Positions 6,768 to 15,208 of a stretch of 38,326 bases of DNA are shown here, in pieces. The stretch lies in NCBI GenBank assembly GCA_903918235.1, contig CAIXDN010000081.1, forward strand, positions 1 to 38,326, in the 5' to 3' direction. This stretch comes from Candidatus Uhrbacteria bacterium. Lineage in GTDB: Bacteria > Patescibacteriota > Patescibacteriia > 2-12-FULL-60-25. The notes under the pieces were generated by a model. That model ran no database searches. It saw nothing but the letters and a program-made list of their open reading frames with translations, and was not told the origin of the DNA. How positions within the stretch are numbered: the stretch's first letter is position 1; each line of letters starts with the position of its first letter. Both the position numbers and the translations under genes were made by a program.

Positions 6768-7865
6768 ATGGACGTAAAAGTGACATCAACTCTTGCAGAA
6801 CTCCTCGAGTCAATACCAGTGGCATTTCCACAAATCGGTGAAACAATCAAAGGAACCGTCATCTCAGTTGGTCGCAATGAAGTACGTATCGACGTCGGCG
6901 GTCTCGCCGTTGGTTTGATCCGCGGTCCAGAAATGGACAAGCATGCAGACCTTCGCGTCGGTGACGATGTAGAGGCCTCCGTCATCGGTCTCGACAACGA
7001 ATTCGGTGAACTCGAGCTCTCCCTCAAAGGAGCTGGTCGCAAGCGCTCATGGGACAAGATCAAAGAATTGCTCACCGCTGGAACAGTTCTTAACGTCAAA
7101 GTCTTGGATGCAAACAAAGGCGGTCTCATTACTCGTGTAGAAGGCGTTCCAGCTTTCGTCCCTGTCTCCCAACTCTCCCCTACCAACTACCCACGCGTAG
7201 CCGGTGGCGAGAAAAACAAGATCCAGGAAAAATTGAAGCAGCTCGTCGGTCAAATGATCGATGTCAAAATTCTCGACGTAAACGAGGAAGAAGAAAAAGT
7301 CGTTGTTTCCGAAAAAGCCGTTTGGGAAACCAAGCAGGAATCGATCCTTTCCAAATTCAAGGTCGGCGACAACGTAGAAGGTGACATCACCGCCGTCACA
7401 GACTTCGGTGCCTTCGTTCGCTTTGATACCAACCTCGAAGGTTTGGTACACATCTCAGAAATCGCCTGGCAGCGCATCGACCATCCTCGCGATGTTCTCA
7501 AGATCGGCGACCATGTCCGCGCTGAGATCATTAACATCGAAGGTTCAAAGATCTTCCTTTCGATGAAAAAGCTCGTCGACGATCCATGGAAGTCCGTCGC
7601 CAAGAAGTATGAGATCAACCAGTGGGTCAAAGGACGCGTTCTCAAGATCAACCCATTCGGATTGTTCGTTGAACTCGACCCAGACATCCACGGTCTCGCC
7701 CACATCAGCGAATTGGCCGCAAAGCCAGTCAAAGATGTCAACGAGATTGCTCGTGTCGGTGACGAATTCGAATTCCGCGTCATCACCATCGACGCAGAAG
7801 CCCACCGCCTCGGTCTCTCACTTCGCAAATTAAAGGAAGATGAGAAGGAAGAAGTAAAAGCATAA
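6768..7865 (+). CDS. rpsA: Ribosomal protein S1, four-domain form
   Basis: Binds mRNA on the 30S subunit and helps start translation. Four S1 (OB-fold) repeats are visible: about 21-88 (GETIKGTVISVGRNEVRIDV), about 104-180 (degenerate), 198-268 (GDNVEGDITAVTDFGAFVRFD ending LSMKKL) and 284-356 (VKGRVLKINPFGLFVELD ending LSLRKL). Domains three and four have the typical DFGAFV/PFGLFV core and the HISE motif. At 365 residues it is shorter than the six-domain E. coli protein but normal for several phyla. No Shine-Dalgarno precedes the ATG. The coding sequence is codon-biased (many GGT, CGC, GTC, AAG), as expected for high expression. It is monocistronic, with its own promoter and terminator. Confidence 0.93.
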   Translation: MDVKVTSTLAELLESIPVAFPQIGETIKGTVISVGRNEVRIDVGGLAVGLIRGPEMDKHADLRVGDDVEASVIGLDNEFGELELSLKGAGRKRSWDKIKELLTAGTVLNVKVLDANKGGLITRVEGVPAFVPVSQLSPTNYPRVAGGEKNKIQEKLKQLVGQMIDVKILDVNEEEEKVVVSEKAVWETKQESILSKFKVGDNVEGDITAVTDFGAFVRFDTNLEGLVHISEIAWQRIDHPRDVLKIGDHVRAEIINIEGSKIFLSMKKLVDDPWKSVAKKYEINQWVKGRVLKINPFGLFVELDPDIHGLAHISELAAKPVKDVNEIARVGDEFEFRVITIDAEAHRLGLSLRKLKEDEKEEVKA

Positions 7866-7872
7866 ACGAAGA

Positions 7873-7903
7873 ACACCCGCACCAGAAATGGTGCGGGTGT
7901 TTT
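7873..7903 (+). terminator. Bidirectional terminator between rpsA and the 7923 gene
   Basis: ACACCCGCACC pairs with GGTGCGGGTGT (11 bp) around AGAAAT, then TTTT. The minus-strand side ends TTCTTCGTTT, so the hairpin probably serves both convergent genes. Confidence 0.88.
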
Positions 7904-7922
7904 AGACAGGAAAAGATTTGCT

Positions 7923-8408
7923 TCAGCGTATCTCGCGGAAAGCCACAAAGGTCCAATGGTCTCGCCAGCTACGACGGACATCGTGACCCAAAGTCAGCTT
8001 GCGACGAGTATCATCGTGAACATAGCTCGTGGCATAAAGCCGACCATCACGACGGAAAAGCTTTTCGCTCCGAGGAATCGAGGCAAAATAACCCTTCGGA
8101 TTATACTTGGCAACCCAAGCGACAAAAGTCGCCGTGCTCCCAAAAAAACCATCCGAAAAGTACTCATACACCTCGACAGAAGGAACGACCTCACAGTCAG
8201 GCTTCCAAAGTCGAACCTCAAAAGCCTTCCCCTGTTCATCCATCATGAAATTCCACTTGGCGAGATCCTCGTCAAGATACGTAAGTCGGAGCTCACGTTT
8301 GGCATACTTGATAAGATCATTCGGAGAAAGTACAGGAACCTGGACAAGATCCCCTTCTTTACAGAAGGAATACGTATGCGAGCGGCTTATGATGTCACTT
8401 TGATCCAT
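7923..8408 (-). CDS. Orphan hypothetical protein, 161 aa
   Basis: I do not recognise this protein. It is rich in aromatic and charged residues (EVYEYFSDGFFGSTATFVAWVAKYNPKGYF), with no signal peptide or membrane helix, so it is probably a compact cytoplasmic fold. The start is secure: AGAGGAT lies 5 to 6 nt before the ATG. A strong promoter (TTGACA-N17-TATTTT) lies 72 nt upstream, giving a leader of about 65 nt, and the gene ends at the bidirectional hairpin behind rpsA. It is followed upstream by another orphan gene of the same layout (8574-9164), each with its own promoter and terminator. The full regulatory dress supports a real, independently expressed gene. Function unknown. Confidence 0.75.
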   Translation of the reverse strand: MDQSDIISRSHTYSFCKEGDLVQVPVLSPNDLIKYAKRELRLTYLDEDLAKWNFMMDEQGKAFEVRLWKPDCEVVPSVEVYEYFSDGFFGSTATFVAWVAKYNPKGYFASIPRSEKLFRRDGRLYATSYVHDDTRRKLTLGHDVRRSWRDHWTFVAFREIR

Positions 8409-8479
8409 GGCTATCCTCTTTGTTCTTGCGGAGAGAATACTCTGAAAATCTTTACGTTAAAAAGAACGATAGAAAATAA

Positions 8480-8508
8480 AAAATATCGCAATACAGCCTT
8501 GTTGTCAA
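8480..8508 (-). promoter_or_regulatory. Promoter of the 7923-8408 gene
   Basis: Minus-strand TTGACA, 17-nt spacer, TATTTT: a perfect -35 and a good -10. Confidence 0.78.
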
Positions 8509-8521
8509 TCCTTGAATACAA

Positions 8522-8561
8522 CCAAAAACAGAAACCCCGCTCATCCTTTCGGAGAGCGGGG
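8522..8561 (-). terminator. Terminator of the 8574-9164 gene
   Basis: On the minus strand CCCCGCTC pairs with GAGCGGGG around an 11-nt loop, followed by TTTCTGTTTTT. It lies just after the stop codon of the upstream orphan and before the next orphan's promoter. Confidence 0.85.
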
Positions 8562-8573
8562 CCAGACAGTAAT

Positions 8574-9164
8574 CTAAGATCTTACATTACGGACAAGAAG
8601 CAAGCGGGAGCTACCACCGATACCAACTTTACTCCAGTAATCGAGCAAGGTACGGCCAGGATAATGCATATAGAGCACTGACACGAACCGGTGGCCGTCG
8701 CCAAGACCAAGCACCGTCGAACCAAGAGCGTAGATATGGGTCTTGAGCTGGGGTTCCGGCAGAGTGCGTGAGAACTCGACAGCTTCCGATTCAATGGCGA
8801 ATCGATAACCGAGATAATCGAGATGCTCGGCAAGAGCATCCACGATCTTCTCAAACGACTCAAATTGAAACTGTGCCGGCACCTCAGCGATCAAGAATTC
8901 CCGCTCGCCAGGGGTCTCGTCGATAGAAGCGCAAGACTTGTGACGGATCGACTTACGAGCCGCGGAGAAGACATCAGTGTCCGTCTCACAAGGAAGGATG
9001 GCATAGGTCACATGAAGACGATAATGCTTCAAGTCAGTCAACGACGGCGGCACGACATCCGGACGCTTTTCGATCAGCGCCTGAACGAACGCGCTATCGT
9101 AAACGCCCCGCGCAATCATACTAACCAGTTCCGAAACCTGACCGACCGATGCTTTCTGCGCCAT
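8574..9164 (-). CDS. Orphan hypothetical protein, 196 aa
   Basis: I do not recognise this protein. It starts MAQKASVGQVSELVSMIARG, a helical and possibly regulatory N-terminus. The rest mixes strands and helices (FESFEKIVDALAEHLDYLGYRFAIE; GDGHRFVSVLYMHYPGRTLLDYW), and there is no membrane segment. The track start at 9179 is replaced by the ATG at 9164 because GGAGGAT lies 6 to 7 nt before it and overlaps the earlier codons. A TTGACA box about 155 nt upstream, with a weak -10, implies a long leader. A strong hairpin terminator follows the stop. The cassette layout matches its neighbour at 7923 and the genes at 1629, 14317 and 26041. No sequence similarity to these was obvious by eye. Confidence 0.75.
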   Translation of the reverse strand: MAQKASVGQVSELVSMIARGVYDSAFVQALIEKRPDVVPPSLTDLKHYRLHVTYAILPCETDTDVFSAARKSIRHKSCASIDETPGEREFLIAEVPAQFQFESFEKIVDALAEHLDYLGYRFAIESEAVEFSRTLPEPQLKTHIYALGSTVLGLGDGHRFVSVLYMHYPGRTLLDYWSKVGIGGSSRLLLVRNVRS

Positions 9165-9294
9165 GATTCTATCCTCCATGTCCCTTCAAGCAATCCCATC
9201 TATGCTCAGGAACCATTCCTGCTCATAAACGGCTACCAAAAGAGCCATTTCTGTTATCAACTTAGCGAATAACTAAATAGACAACAGATAAGAA

Positions 9295-9323
9295 AGGATG
9301 ACAGAAATAAGCCCTTTTGTCAA
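9295..9323 (-). promoter_or_regulatory. Possible promoter of the 8574-9164 gene
   Basis: Minus-strand TTGACA, 17-nt spacer, CATCCT. The -35 is perfect but the -10 matches only 3/6. It is back to back with the ftsH promoter at 9327. Confidence 0.42.
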
Positions 9324-9326
9324 CCA

Positions 9327-9355
9327 TAGACAATTAAGCGTTTTTCGTTTAATCT
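9327..9355 (+). promoter_or_regulatory. Promoter of ftsH
   Basis: TAGACA, 17-nt spacer, TAATCT, ending 12 nt before the ATG. No Shine-Dalgarno fits in so short a leader. Confidence 0.65.
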
Positions 9356-9367
9356 CAGCAAATCCTT

Positions 9368-11227
9368 ATGAATTCGACTCTTCGCAATGTATTGTTAATC
9401 AGTGGCGCTTTGATACTCATCATCATTGCCCTCGCAAGCATCAATCTTGAATCAGACAAAACCCTCGACCAGGCAACCTTCGCGACCCGCATCGACAAGG
9501 GTCAAGTCTCAGAAATTACTATCCGAGGCAACCGCATGGAAGTAACTCTATCCGACAAATCCAAAGTCTTTGTCGATAAAGAGGAACAAATCTCAGTTCC
9601 AGAACTTTTGTCGAATTACGGCATTGATCCAGAAAAGGCACGCAACATTGTGACAACGGTAAAAGAGCCATCAGGCTTTACCTACTGGGGCGGCATCCTT
9701 TTGCAATCCCTGATTCCACTTGTCCTCGTCTTTGCATTGATGATGTTCTTCTTCCGCCAAGTCCAAGGACAGAACAATCGCGCGATGTCCTTTGGGCAAT
9801 CTCCCGCTCGTGAAAACAACAAGAACCAAGAAAAAATCACCTTTGCAAACGTCGCTGGCGTACGTGAAGCAAAACAAGAACTCTCTGAAGTCGTAGAATT
9901 CTTAAAAAGTCCAGAGAAATTTGCAAAGCTCGGCGCCAAGATTCCTAAGGGCGTCTTGCTCATGGGCGGTCCAGGCACCGGAAAGACATTACTCGCCCGC
10001 GCCGTTGCAGGCGAGGCGGACGTTCCATTCCTCCACATATCTGGTTCCGAATTCGTAGAAATGTTTGTCGGTGTTGGTGCCTCGCGTGTACGTGATCTTT
10101 TTGCAAAAGCAAAAAAAACAGCCCCATGTATCATCTTTATTGACGAAATCGATGCCGTTGGTCGCCAACGCGGATCCGGTGTAGGCGGTTCTCACGATGA
10201 ACGTGAACAAACCTTAAACCAAATCCTCGTCGAGATGGATGGCTTTGAACCAAACCTCGGTGTTATCGTTGTTGCCGCCACCAACCGTCCAGACGTCCTC
10301 GATCCAGCGCTACTCCGCCCGGGGCGCTTTGACCGTCGCGTCGTTCTCGATCCACCAGATATCCGCGACCGCGAAGAAATTTTAAACATCCACGCAAAAA
10401 ACAAACCGCTCACAAAAGAAGTCAACATCAAACGTCTTGCCGAGCGCACGCCAGGATTTAGCGGTGCCGATCTCATGAACCTCATGAACGAAGCAGCTAT
10501 TACCGCCGCACGTCGCAACCAAACAGAGATCACCATGACCGATCTACTCGAGTCCATTGAAAAGGTCATGCTCGGTCCAGAACGTCGCAGCCACTTGATG
10601 AATGAAGAAGAGCGCAAAGTCACCGCCTACCATGAAGCCGGTCACGCCCTCGTCGCCCACGTCTCCCCTTTTGCCGATCCAGTCCAAAAAGTCTCCATCA
10701 TCAGCCGTGGTCGCGCCGCCGGTTACACCATCAAACTTCCAACAGAAGATCGCATGATGCGCCGCCGTCAGGAATACGTAGAAGATATCGCCATGACCCT
10801 CGGAGGATTTGCCGCAGAAAAAATCGTCTTTGGCGATTTGACCACCGGCGCCTCCAATGACATGCAACAAGCAACAAGACTCGCTCGCAACATGGTCACT
10901 CAGTGGGGCATGAGCGATGTCCTTGGCCCACGCGCTTACGGTCAACGTGAAGACGGCATGTACCTCGGCCGTGAGATGCACGAAACCCGCGACTACTCAG
11001 AAGACAAGGCCGTCCTCATCGACAAAGAAATCGACGCCTTAATCAAACAAGGCCTCGAGACTGCCACCAAAATTATCACCGACCACCGCGCCGCCATGGA
11101 CCGCATCGCAGATCACCTCATCACAAATGAAATCATCGAACGCGATGACTTTGAAAAAGTCGTCGGTTTCCCTCCAGCTAATCCAAAAGCAAAGTTCAAG
11201 AAAGAAGGGACAGAAATCGTCAGTTAA
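9368..11227 (+). CDS. ftsH: ATP-dependent zinc metalloprotease FtsH
   Basis: A membrane-anchored AAA+ protease that degrades misfolded membrane proteins and short-lived regulators. Visible in order: TM1 (about 8-24), a small extracytoplasmic FtsH domain, TM2 (about 110-130), the AAA module with Walker A GGPGTGKT at 200-207, Walker [12 protein letters not shown], the second region of homology [20 protein letters not shown], and the M41 zinc site HEAGH at 422-426, with the third ligand probably the Asp in [11 protein letters not shown]. The length of 619 is typical. Walker A has GGPG in place of the usual GPPG, a tolerated change outside the phosphate-binding GKT. The short leader and lack of a Shine-Dalgarno fit near-leaderless expression. 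Confidence 0.96.
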   Translation: MNSTLRNVLLISGALILIIIALASINLESDKTLDQATFATRIDKGQVSEITIRGNRMEVTLSDKSKVFVDKEEQISVPELLSNYGIDPEKARNIVTTVKEPSGFTYWGGILLQSLIPLVLVFALMMFFFRQVQGQNNRAMSFGQSPARENNKNQEKITFANVAGVREAKQELSEVVEFLKSPEKFAKLGAKIPKGVLLMGGPGTGKTLLARAVAGEADVPFLHISGSEFVEMFVGVGASRVRDLFAKAKKTAPCIIFIDEIDAVGRQRGSGVGGSHDEREQTLNQILVEMDGFEPNLGVIVVAATNRPDVLDPALLRPGRFDRRVVLDPPDIRDREEILNIHAKNKPLTKEVNIKRLAERTPGFSGADLMNLMNEAAITAARRNQTEITMTDLLESIEKVMLGPERRSHLMNEEERKVTAYHEAGHALVAHVSPFADPVQKVSIISRGRAAGYTIKLPTEDRMMRRRQEYVEDIAMTLGGFAAEKIVFGDLTTGASNDMQQATRLARNMVTQWGMSDVLGPRAYGQREDGMYLGREMHETRDYSEDKAVLIDKEIDALIKQGLETATKIITDHRAAMDRIADHLITNEIIERDDFEKVVGFPPANPKAKFKKEGTEIVS

Positions 11228-11232
11228 TCGTA

Positions 11233-11264
11233 GGGGCGCATGGTAATGCGCCCCTTTCGTTTTA
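11233..11264 (+). terminator. Terminator of ftsH, built from a dispersed palindrome
   Basis: GGGGCGCAT pairs with ATGCGCCCC around GGTA, followed by TTTCGTTTT. With its preceding GTA it is almost the reverse complement of the element at 11304. Confidence 0.75.
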
Positions 11265-11303
11265 TCATCCATTTAGTATCACGCGGATGTATTACAGTGG
11301 GAC

Positions 11304-11327
11304 GGGCGTATTACCATACGCCCCTAC
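11304..11327. repeat. Palindromic repeat, inverted partner of the ftsH terminator
   Basis: GGGCGTAT pairs with ATACGCCC around TACC, followed by CTAC. Read on the other strand, GTAGGGGCGTATGGTAATAC differs from the 11230 element at only a few bases, so the two form a head-to-head pair about 40 bp apart. Confidence 0.7.
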
Positions 11328-11442
11328 ATTTCTTTCTGTATCATTCTCCCAATCGTCTGGGCTGTTTTGGATATATTGTCGAACGGCAAATTCAAAATTT
11401 ACTCGTCGGAGGCGTTCTCATTTCCATAAGAATCAAAAAAAA

Positions 11443-11451
11443 TGGTATTCT
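11443..11451 (+). promoter_or_regulatory. Extended -10 of the 11464 gene
   Basis: TGGTATTCT ends 12 nt before the ATG, with no convincing -35 box. Confidence 0.4.
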
Positions 11452-11463
11452 AGTAACAATCCT

Positions 11464-12477
11464 ATGATCCGTAAAAATAAAACAAATTCAGAAGAACATT
11501 TGTATCGCGTAATTGTTCCAGAAGCATTTCGGATTGCTTGGGCAAGAAGATATGTCTGGCCACTCGCACTATTCGCCGGCGTCTTGTTTACCGGAGGTAT
11601 TTACGATGTGCTCCTTTCAACATTCCGTGAAGCAGAGAGTGCAAGCATCGCCGTAACCACAGGAGGTATTCCTCCAGCCCTCGTTCTATTCTGGAAAGGA
11701 ATAACAACAGCATCAAACGCCATTTCCGTCCTAGGCCTCATACAAAGCGTAACAGTCGCAGTCCTTATCGTTGCAACAGTTGTCGGCATCTCCATTATTT
11801 CGCAAGGAGCACTAATTTTTGGCATTGGCGGAAAAACAGGCAATCGAGCGCCTCTCTTTACAGAGTCACTCGCCGTTGGCGCGCACTACGCTTGGCGCAT
11901 CTTTGCACTAAACGCGATCACGCTATCTCTGGCCTGGCTCGCAAAATTCCTCTTTATTATTCCTTACGGACTTTCACAAACAAATCCAACCGCAAGCCTT
12001 CAGATCCTCACCATAATCGGCTCGAGCATTTTCGCATTCATTACAATCGCTCTTGCTGCCATACATTTCTTTGCTCTCAGCGCGATTATCCTAGAAGATG
12101 CGCACATCACACAAGCTCTTGAACAGGCCTTAAAGTTACTAAAAAAAGGATGGCTAAATGTGTTAGAGATTGGCTCTGTTCTTCTTCTTGTTGGAGCCGG
12201 ATTACTCATAGCTGGACTCATCGCATTTGTTCTCATGGCGCTCCCAATGATCCTCCTGATGGCCGTCGCTGCCGTCATGAATATCAACATTGGTGTCTAT
12301 ATCGGATTTATACTATTCACCCTACTATTTTTAAGCACCTCACTCATTGCTGGTATGCTTGCTGTCACGTTTCAATACGCAGCCTGGCATCAACTATACG
12401 TACGACTGGGCAAAGGAGAAGCCATACCAAAAATTCATCGCCTTTGGTTTTCACTGACCCGATCCTCACAAGCATAG
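11464..12477 (+). CDS. Multipass membrane protein of unknown function, 337 aa
   Basis: The track ORF begins at 11287, but its first 59 codons run across palindrome and promoter sequence. The ATG at 11464 (MIRKNKTNSEEHLYRVIVPEAF) follows an extended -10 and is the sensible start. A cytoplasmic N-terminal amphipathic segment (EAFRIAWARRYVWPLALFAG) is followed by about six helices. The repeated long helices and the ITQALEQALKLLKKGW segment recall the YciC/glycerophosphodiesterase membrane-domain class of small multipass proteins common in Gram-positives and CPR. That resemblance is only by eye. It is directly upstream of pilB with a 3-nt gap, so the two are co-transcribed. A role in envelope or pilus assembly is possible but unproven. 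Confidence 0.75.
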   Translation: MIRKNKTNSEEHLYRVIVPEAFRIAWARRYVWPLALFAGVLFTGGIYDVLLSTFREAESASIAVTTGGIPPALVLFWKGITTASNAISVLGLIQSVTVAVLIVATVVGISIISQGALIFGIGGKTGNRAPLFTESLAVGAHYAWRIFALNAITLSLAWLAKFLFIIPYGLSQTNPTASLQILTIIGSSIFAFITIALAAIHFFALSAIILEDAHITQALEQALKLLKKGWLNVLEIGSVLLLVGAGLLIAGLIAFVLMALPMILLMAVAAVMNINIGVYIGFILFTLLFLSTSLIAGMLAVTFQYAAWHQLYVRLGKGEAIPKIHRLWFSLTRSSQA

Positions 12478-12480
12478 TCT

Positions 12481-14277
12481 ATGCCCCCTAAAGCGTCCTC
12501 CATTGAAGACCTCCTGAAACAGGCAAAACCTGTCGGAGGCGCTTCAACAGCTTCAACTACCAAATCAAGCTCAACATCTCCTGCGCCAAAAGCACCGTCA
12601 GGTATCACGACAAAGCTGGAGGAAAAAATAGAGGAAATTAAACAAGGTGAAAAAGAAAAAAGAGCGCAAGAAAAAGCCGCTCAACTCAATCTCCCCTACA
12701 TCTCGCTCCGTGGGTTTCCCATGGCTCCAGAAGCACTTTCCCTCATCACAAAAGACATCGCAGCAACAATTCGTGTTATTCCATTCTTTCTTGTTGGCGA
12801 TGAAGTACGTCTCGCAACAACAGAACCAGGAAAAGAAGTAGAAAAACTCGCAGAACGCATAAAAAAAGAGCGCCAAGCAAACGTTCAAACCTACATTGTC
12901 TCTGATGACAGTTTTGACTACGGCCTCAAACTCTACGATAAGCTTCCAACGCCAAAGGAAGTTATCTATGGCTATCGCATAGAAGAAGCTGACCTCGCAA
13001 AATACGAAAAAGAAATTTCAAATTTTGACGATCTTCAAAAAAAGATCGGCGAGGTAAACACCACCGACATTATCACCCTCATGTTTGGCGCCGCTCTCAA
13101 AATTGGCACATCCGACGTCCACGTAGAAGCCGAGGAAGACGATGTAAAAATCCGATTTCGTATCGATGGAAAACTCCGCAACGCAGCAACGCTTCCAAGA
13201 ACCGCATGGAAACAAATTATCGGTCGATTCAAACTGCTCGCTGGTGTAAAAATTAACGTCGAGGACATCCCGCAAGACGGACGCATCACCATCTACCTCA
13301 CGAATGAAAAAATCGATATTCGTGTCAGCTTTTTACCAACCGCTTTTGGTGAATCCGTCGTCATGCGTATCTTGCGTCCAAAGGCCATCGCCTTGGAATT
13401 TGATAGCCTCGGTATTCGTGGTAAAGCGCTCGCAGATTTGCAACGTGAAATTGAAAAACCAAATGGCATGATCATCACAACCGGGCCAACAGGTTCCGGT
13501 AAAACAACAACGCTCTATGCCATTCTCAAAAAGCTCAATGAACCAACAGAAAAAATCATCACTCTAGAAGATCCGATAGAATACAAACTCAAAGGCATAA
13601 ACCAAAGCCAAATCGACCATAGCCGTGACTACGATTTTGCAAAAGGCCTTCGTTCAATCCTCCGCCAAGACCCAGACATCGTCATGGTTGGTGAAATCCG
13701 CGACTCAGAAACAGCGGAAATCGCCATTCAGGCCGCTCTCACAGGTCACCTAGTCGTATCGACAATCCACACAAACTCCGCCGCCGGTGCCATTCCTCGT
13801 TTTATGTCGATGGGCGTAAAACCATTCCTGCTTGCACCAGCGCTCAATGCCGTGATCGGCCAACGTCTTGTCCGCCGATTAAAAACCGACATGGCACGCC
13901 CTGCAAAACTCTCTGCGGCAAAGCTCAATCAAGTAAAAAAAATCCTGGGCGCTATTCCAAAAAATTCTGGGTTCTCTGTTGATCTAGAAAAGCTCAACTT
14001 CATGGAACCAGATCCAGCAAAAATCACCCCAACCGATGATGGATATAAAGGACGTGTCGGTATCTACGAAATCTTCACCATGACAAATGAGATAGAAGAA
14101 GAGATTCTCAAAAAAGAAGTTTCAGAAGCTCGCATTGCAGAAATGGCAACAGCTGCCGGCATGATCAATATGGCACAAGATGGCCTCCTAAAAGCCCTAG
14201 ATGGCCTCACAAGCGTCGATGAGGTCCTCGCAGTCGCTAATACTGATTCAGAGCTCACAGAACCATCAACAACATAA
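12481..14277 (+). CDS. pilB: Type IV pilus / type II secretion assembly ATPase (PilB/GspE)
   Basis: The cytoplasmic hexameric motor that powers pilin polymerisation. A low-complexity Ser/Thr/Pro N-terminus is followed by an N1-like domain (about 65-150) and the secretion ATPase core. The core has LKIGTSDVHVEAEEDDVKIRFRIDG, Walker A GPTGSGKT (335-342), the Asp box TLEDPIE (361-367), Walker B DIVMVGEIRD (399-408) and the His box LTGHLVVSTIHTN (420-432). The segment between QRLVRRL and GYKGRVGIYEIF normally carries a four-cysteine zinc site; here it has none (KTDMARPAKLSAAKL), so the zinc subdomain is lost or replaced. CPR cells commonly keep type IV pili for host or surface contact, but no pilin or PilC gene lies in this window. 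It follows the membrane protein gene by 3 nt. Confidence 0.9.
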   Translation: MPPKASSIEDLLKQAKPVGGASTASTTKSSSTSPAPKAPSGITTKLEEKIEEIKQGEKEKRAQEKAAQLNLPYISLRGFPMAPEALSLITKDIAATIRVIPFFLVGDEVRLATTEPGKEVEKLAERIKKERQANVQTYIVSDDSFDYGLKLYDKLPTPKEVIYGYRIEEADLAKYEKEISNFDDLQKKIGEVNTTDIITLMFGAALKIGTSDVHVEAEEDDVKIRFRIDGKLRNAATLPRTAWKQIIGRFKLLAGVKINVEDIPQDGRITIYLTNEKIDIRVSFLPTAFGESVVMRILRPKAIALEFDSLGIRGKALADLQREIEKPNGMIITTGPTGSGKTTTLYAILKKLNEPTEKIITLEDPIEYKLKGINQSQIDHSRDYDFAKGLRSILRQDPDIVMVGEIRDSETAEIAIQAALTGHLVVSTIHTNSAAGAIPRFMSMGVKPFLLAPALNAVIGQRLVRRLKTDMARPAKLSAAKLNQVKKILGAIPKNSGFSVDLEKLNFMEPDPAKITPTDDGYKGRVGIYEIFTMTNEIEEEILKKEVSEARIAEMATAAGMINMAQDGLLKALDGLTSVDEVLAVANTDSELTEPSTT

Positions 14278-14280
14278 ACA

Positions 14281-14315
14281 AAGCCTCTCCCGGATCATCC
14301 CAGGAGAGGCTTTTT
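14281..14315 (+). terminator. Bidirectional terminator between pilB and the 14317 gene
   Basis: AAGCCTCTCC pairs with GGAGAGGCTT (10 bp) around a 12-nt loop, then TTTTT. On the minus strand it is followed by TTTGTTT, serving the convergent orphan gene. Confidence 0.88.
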
Positions 14316-14316
14316 G

Positions 14317-15138
14317 TTAGATCAGATAGACGTCGGTAAGAACCGGTTTTTTATCAGACAGTGAAACGGCGTATACGGTTCCAGGCGAAAAGCTCAAACC
14401 GATATCGGGGAGATGACAGTCCTGTCCCATTAAAGACAGTAAGATGAACAGCGCCCAATCAGCCTTACAGAGTACACGTTTTGGAGCAAAAAGCTCTTTA
14501 TCTAGCAGCTCCCGCAAAAACCAAATGGCGGCAATACTAGGCTGGGCGACCGACTGCCCCAATTCAGGCAAAAAGTTACTTCCAGTCTTTTGCTTGTAAA
14601 AAGGAACATGCTGGGTGTCCATCCAGACAGCAGGGACATGATATCCATTATGCCCGATCCAAGAAGTGACCAGCGCCGGCGCAGGAGAACATCCATCCGA
14701 GATACAGATCTCGAGACTCTCCCCTCGCCTATCGATGATCCTAGGAGGTGTAACCATGGGCTCGGTACAAACATCAACAACAACCAATCGGTGAAGATAT
14801 TCCAATTGTTTATCCGTAGGCACAAGGACCGTCGTCACAATGCACTGATGATTGAGAACGGCGATAGCACCACGAGATTCATCGTAGTAATAGTGCCCCC
14901 AATGACTAGGTGCACGACGACTCCGATCCCCTCCAAGAATAACCGCCGCACTCTTCACAAACAGGGCACACTCATCCGTCTCAAGGAGACGGCCATGCTC
15001 CACGATATCCAAAACGTTAGCGCGAACACGGCAAATCTCTGATTCCTCAAGGACAAGAGAAAAAATGCTTTGTTCGACACGCTCGAGATAGCGTTGAATC
15101 GCATGATAAGAAACGATCGGCTGCCGCTTGGCTTTCAA
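14317..15138 (-). CDS. Orphan hypothetical protein, 273 aa, with a TTG start
   Basis: I do not recognise this protein. It opens MKAKRQPIVSYHAIQRYLERVEQSIFS, and an early HAIQRYLER stretch resembles the start of small toxin-like or DUF4258-type proteins, a loose impression only. The rest is mixed alpha/beta with no membrane helix. The track start at 15186 cannot be right, because the promoter -10 (TATATC, 15177-15182) overlaps it. The next candidate is a TTG at 15138 with GGGAGG exactly 5 nt upstream, so I take TTG as the start. The gene has its own consensus promoter and ends at the bidirectional hairpin behind pilB. It is one of five orphan cassettes in the window. Function unknown. Confidence 0.72.
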   Translation of the reverse strand: MKAKRQPIVSYHAIQRYLERVEQSIFSLVLEESEICRVRANVLDIVEHGRLLETDECALFVKSAAVILGGDRSRRAPSHWGHYYYDESRGAIAVLNHQCIVTTVLVPTDKQLEYLHRLVVVDVCTEPMVTPPRIIDRRGESLEICISDGCSPAPALVTSWIGHNGYHVPAVWMDTQHVPFYKQKTGSNFLPELGQSVAQPSIAAIWFLRELLDKELFAPKRVLCKADWALFILLSLMGQDCHLPDIGLSFSPGTVYAVSLSDKKPVLTDVYLI

Positions 15139-15176
15139 AGAAACCTCCCATCGAAGAAAAGACTCCGATATAATCC

Positions 15177-15205
15177 GATATAACAAAATATAGAAGCTGG
15201 GTCAA
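15177..15205 (-). promoter_or_regulatory. Promoter of the 14317-15138 gene
   Basis: Minus-strand TTGACC, 17-nt spacer, TATATC. It predicts a leader of about 30 nt that contains GGGAGG before the TTG start. Confidence 0.75.
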
Positions 15206-15208
15206 GAG

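Noticed and set aside
7956-8681. 241-aa plus-strand ORF spanning two orphan genes
   Set aside because: It crosses two genes, a terminator and a promoter on the other strand, and lacks any initiation signal.
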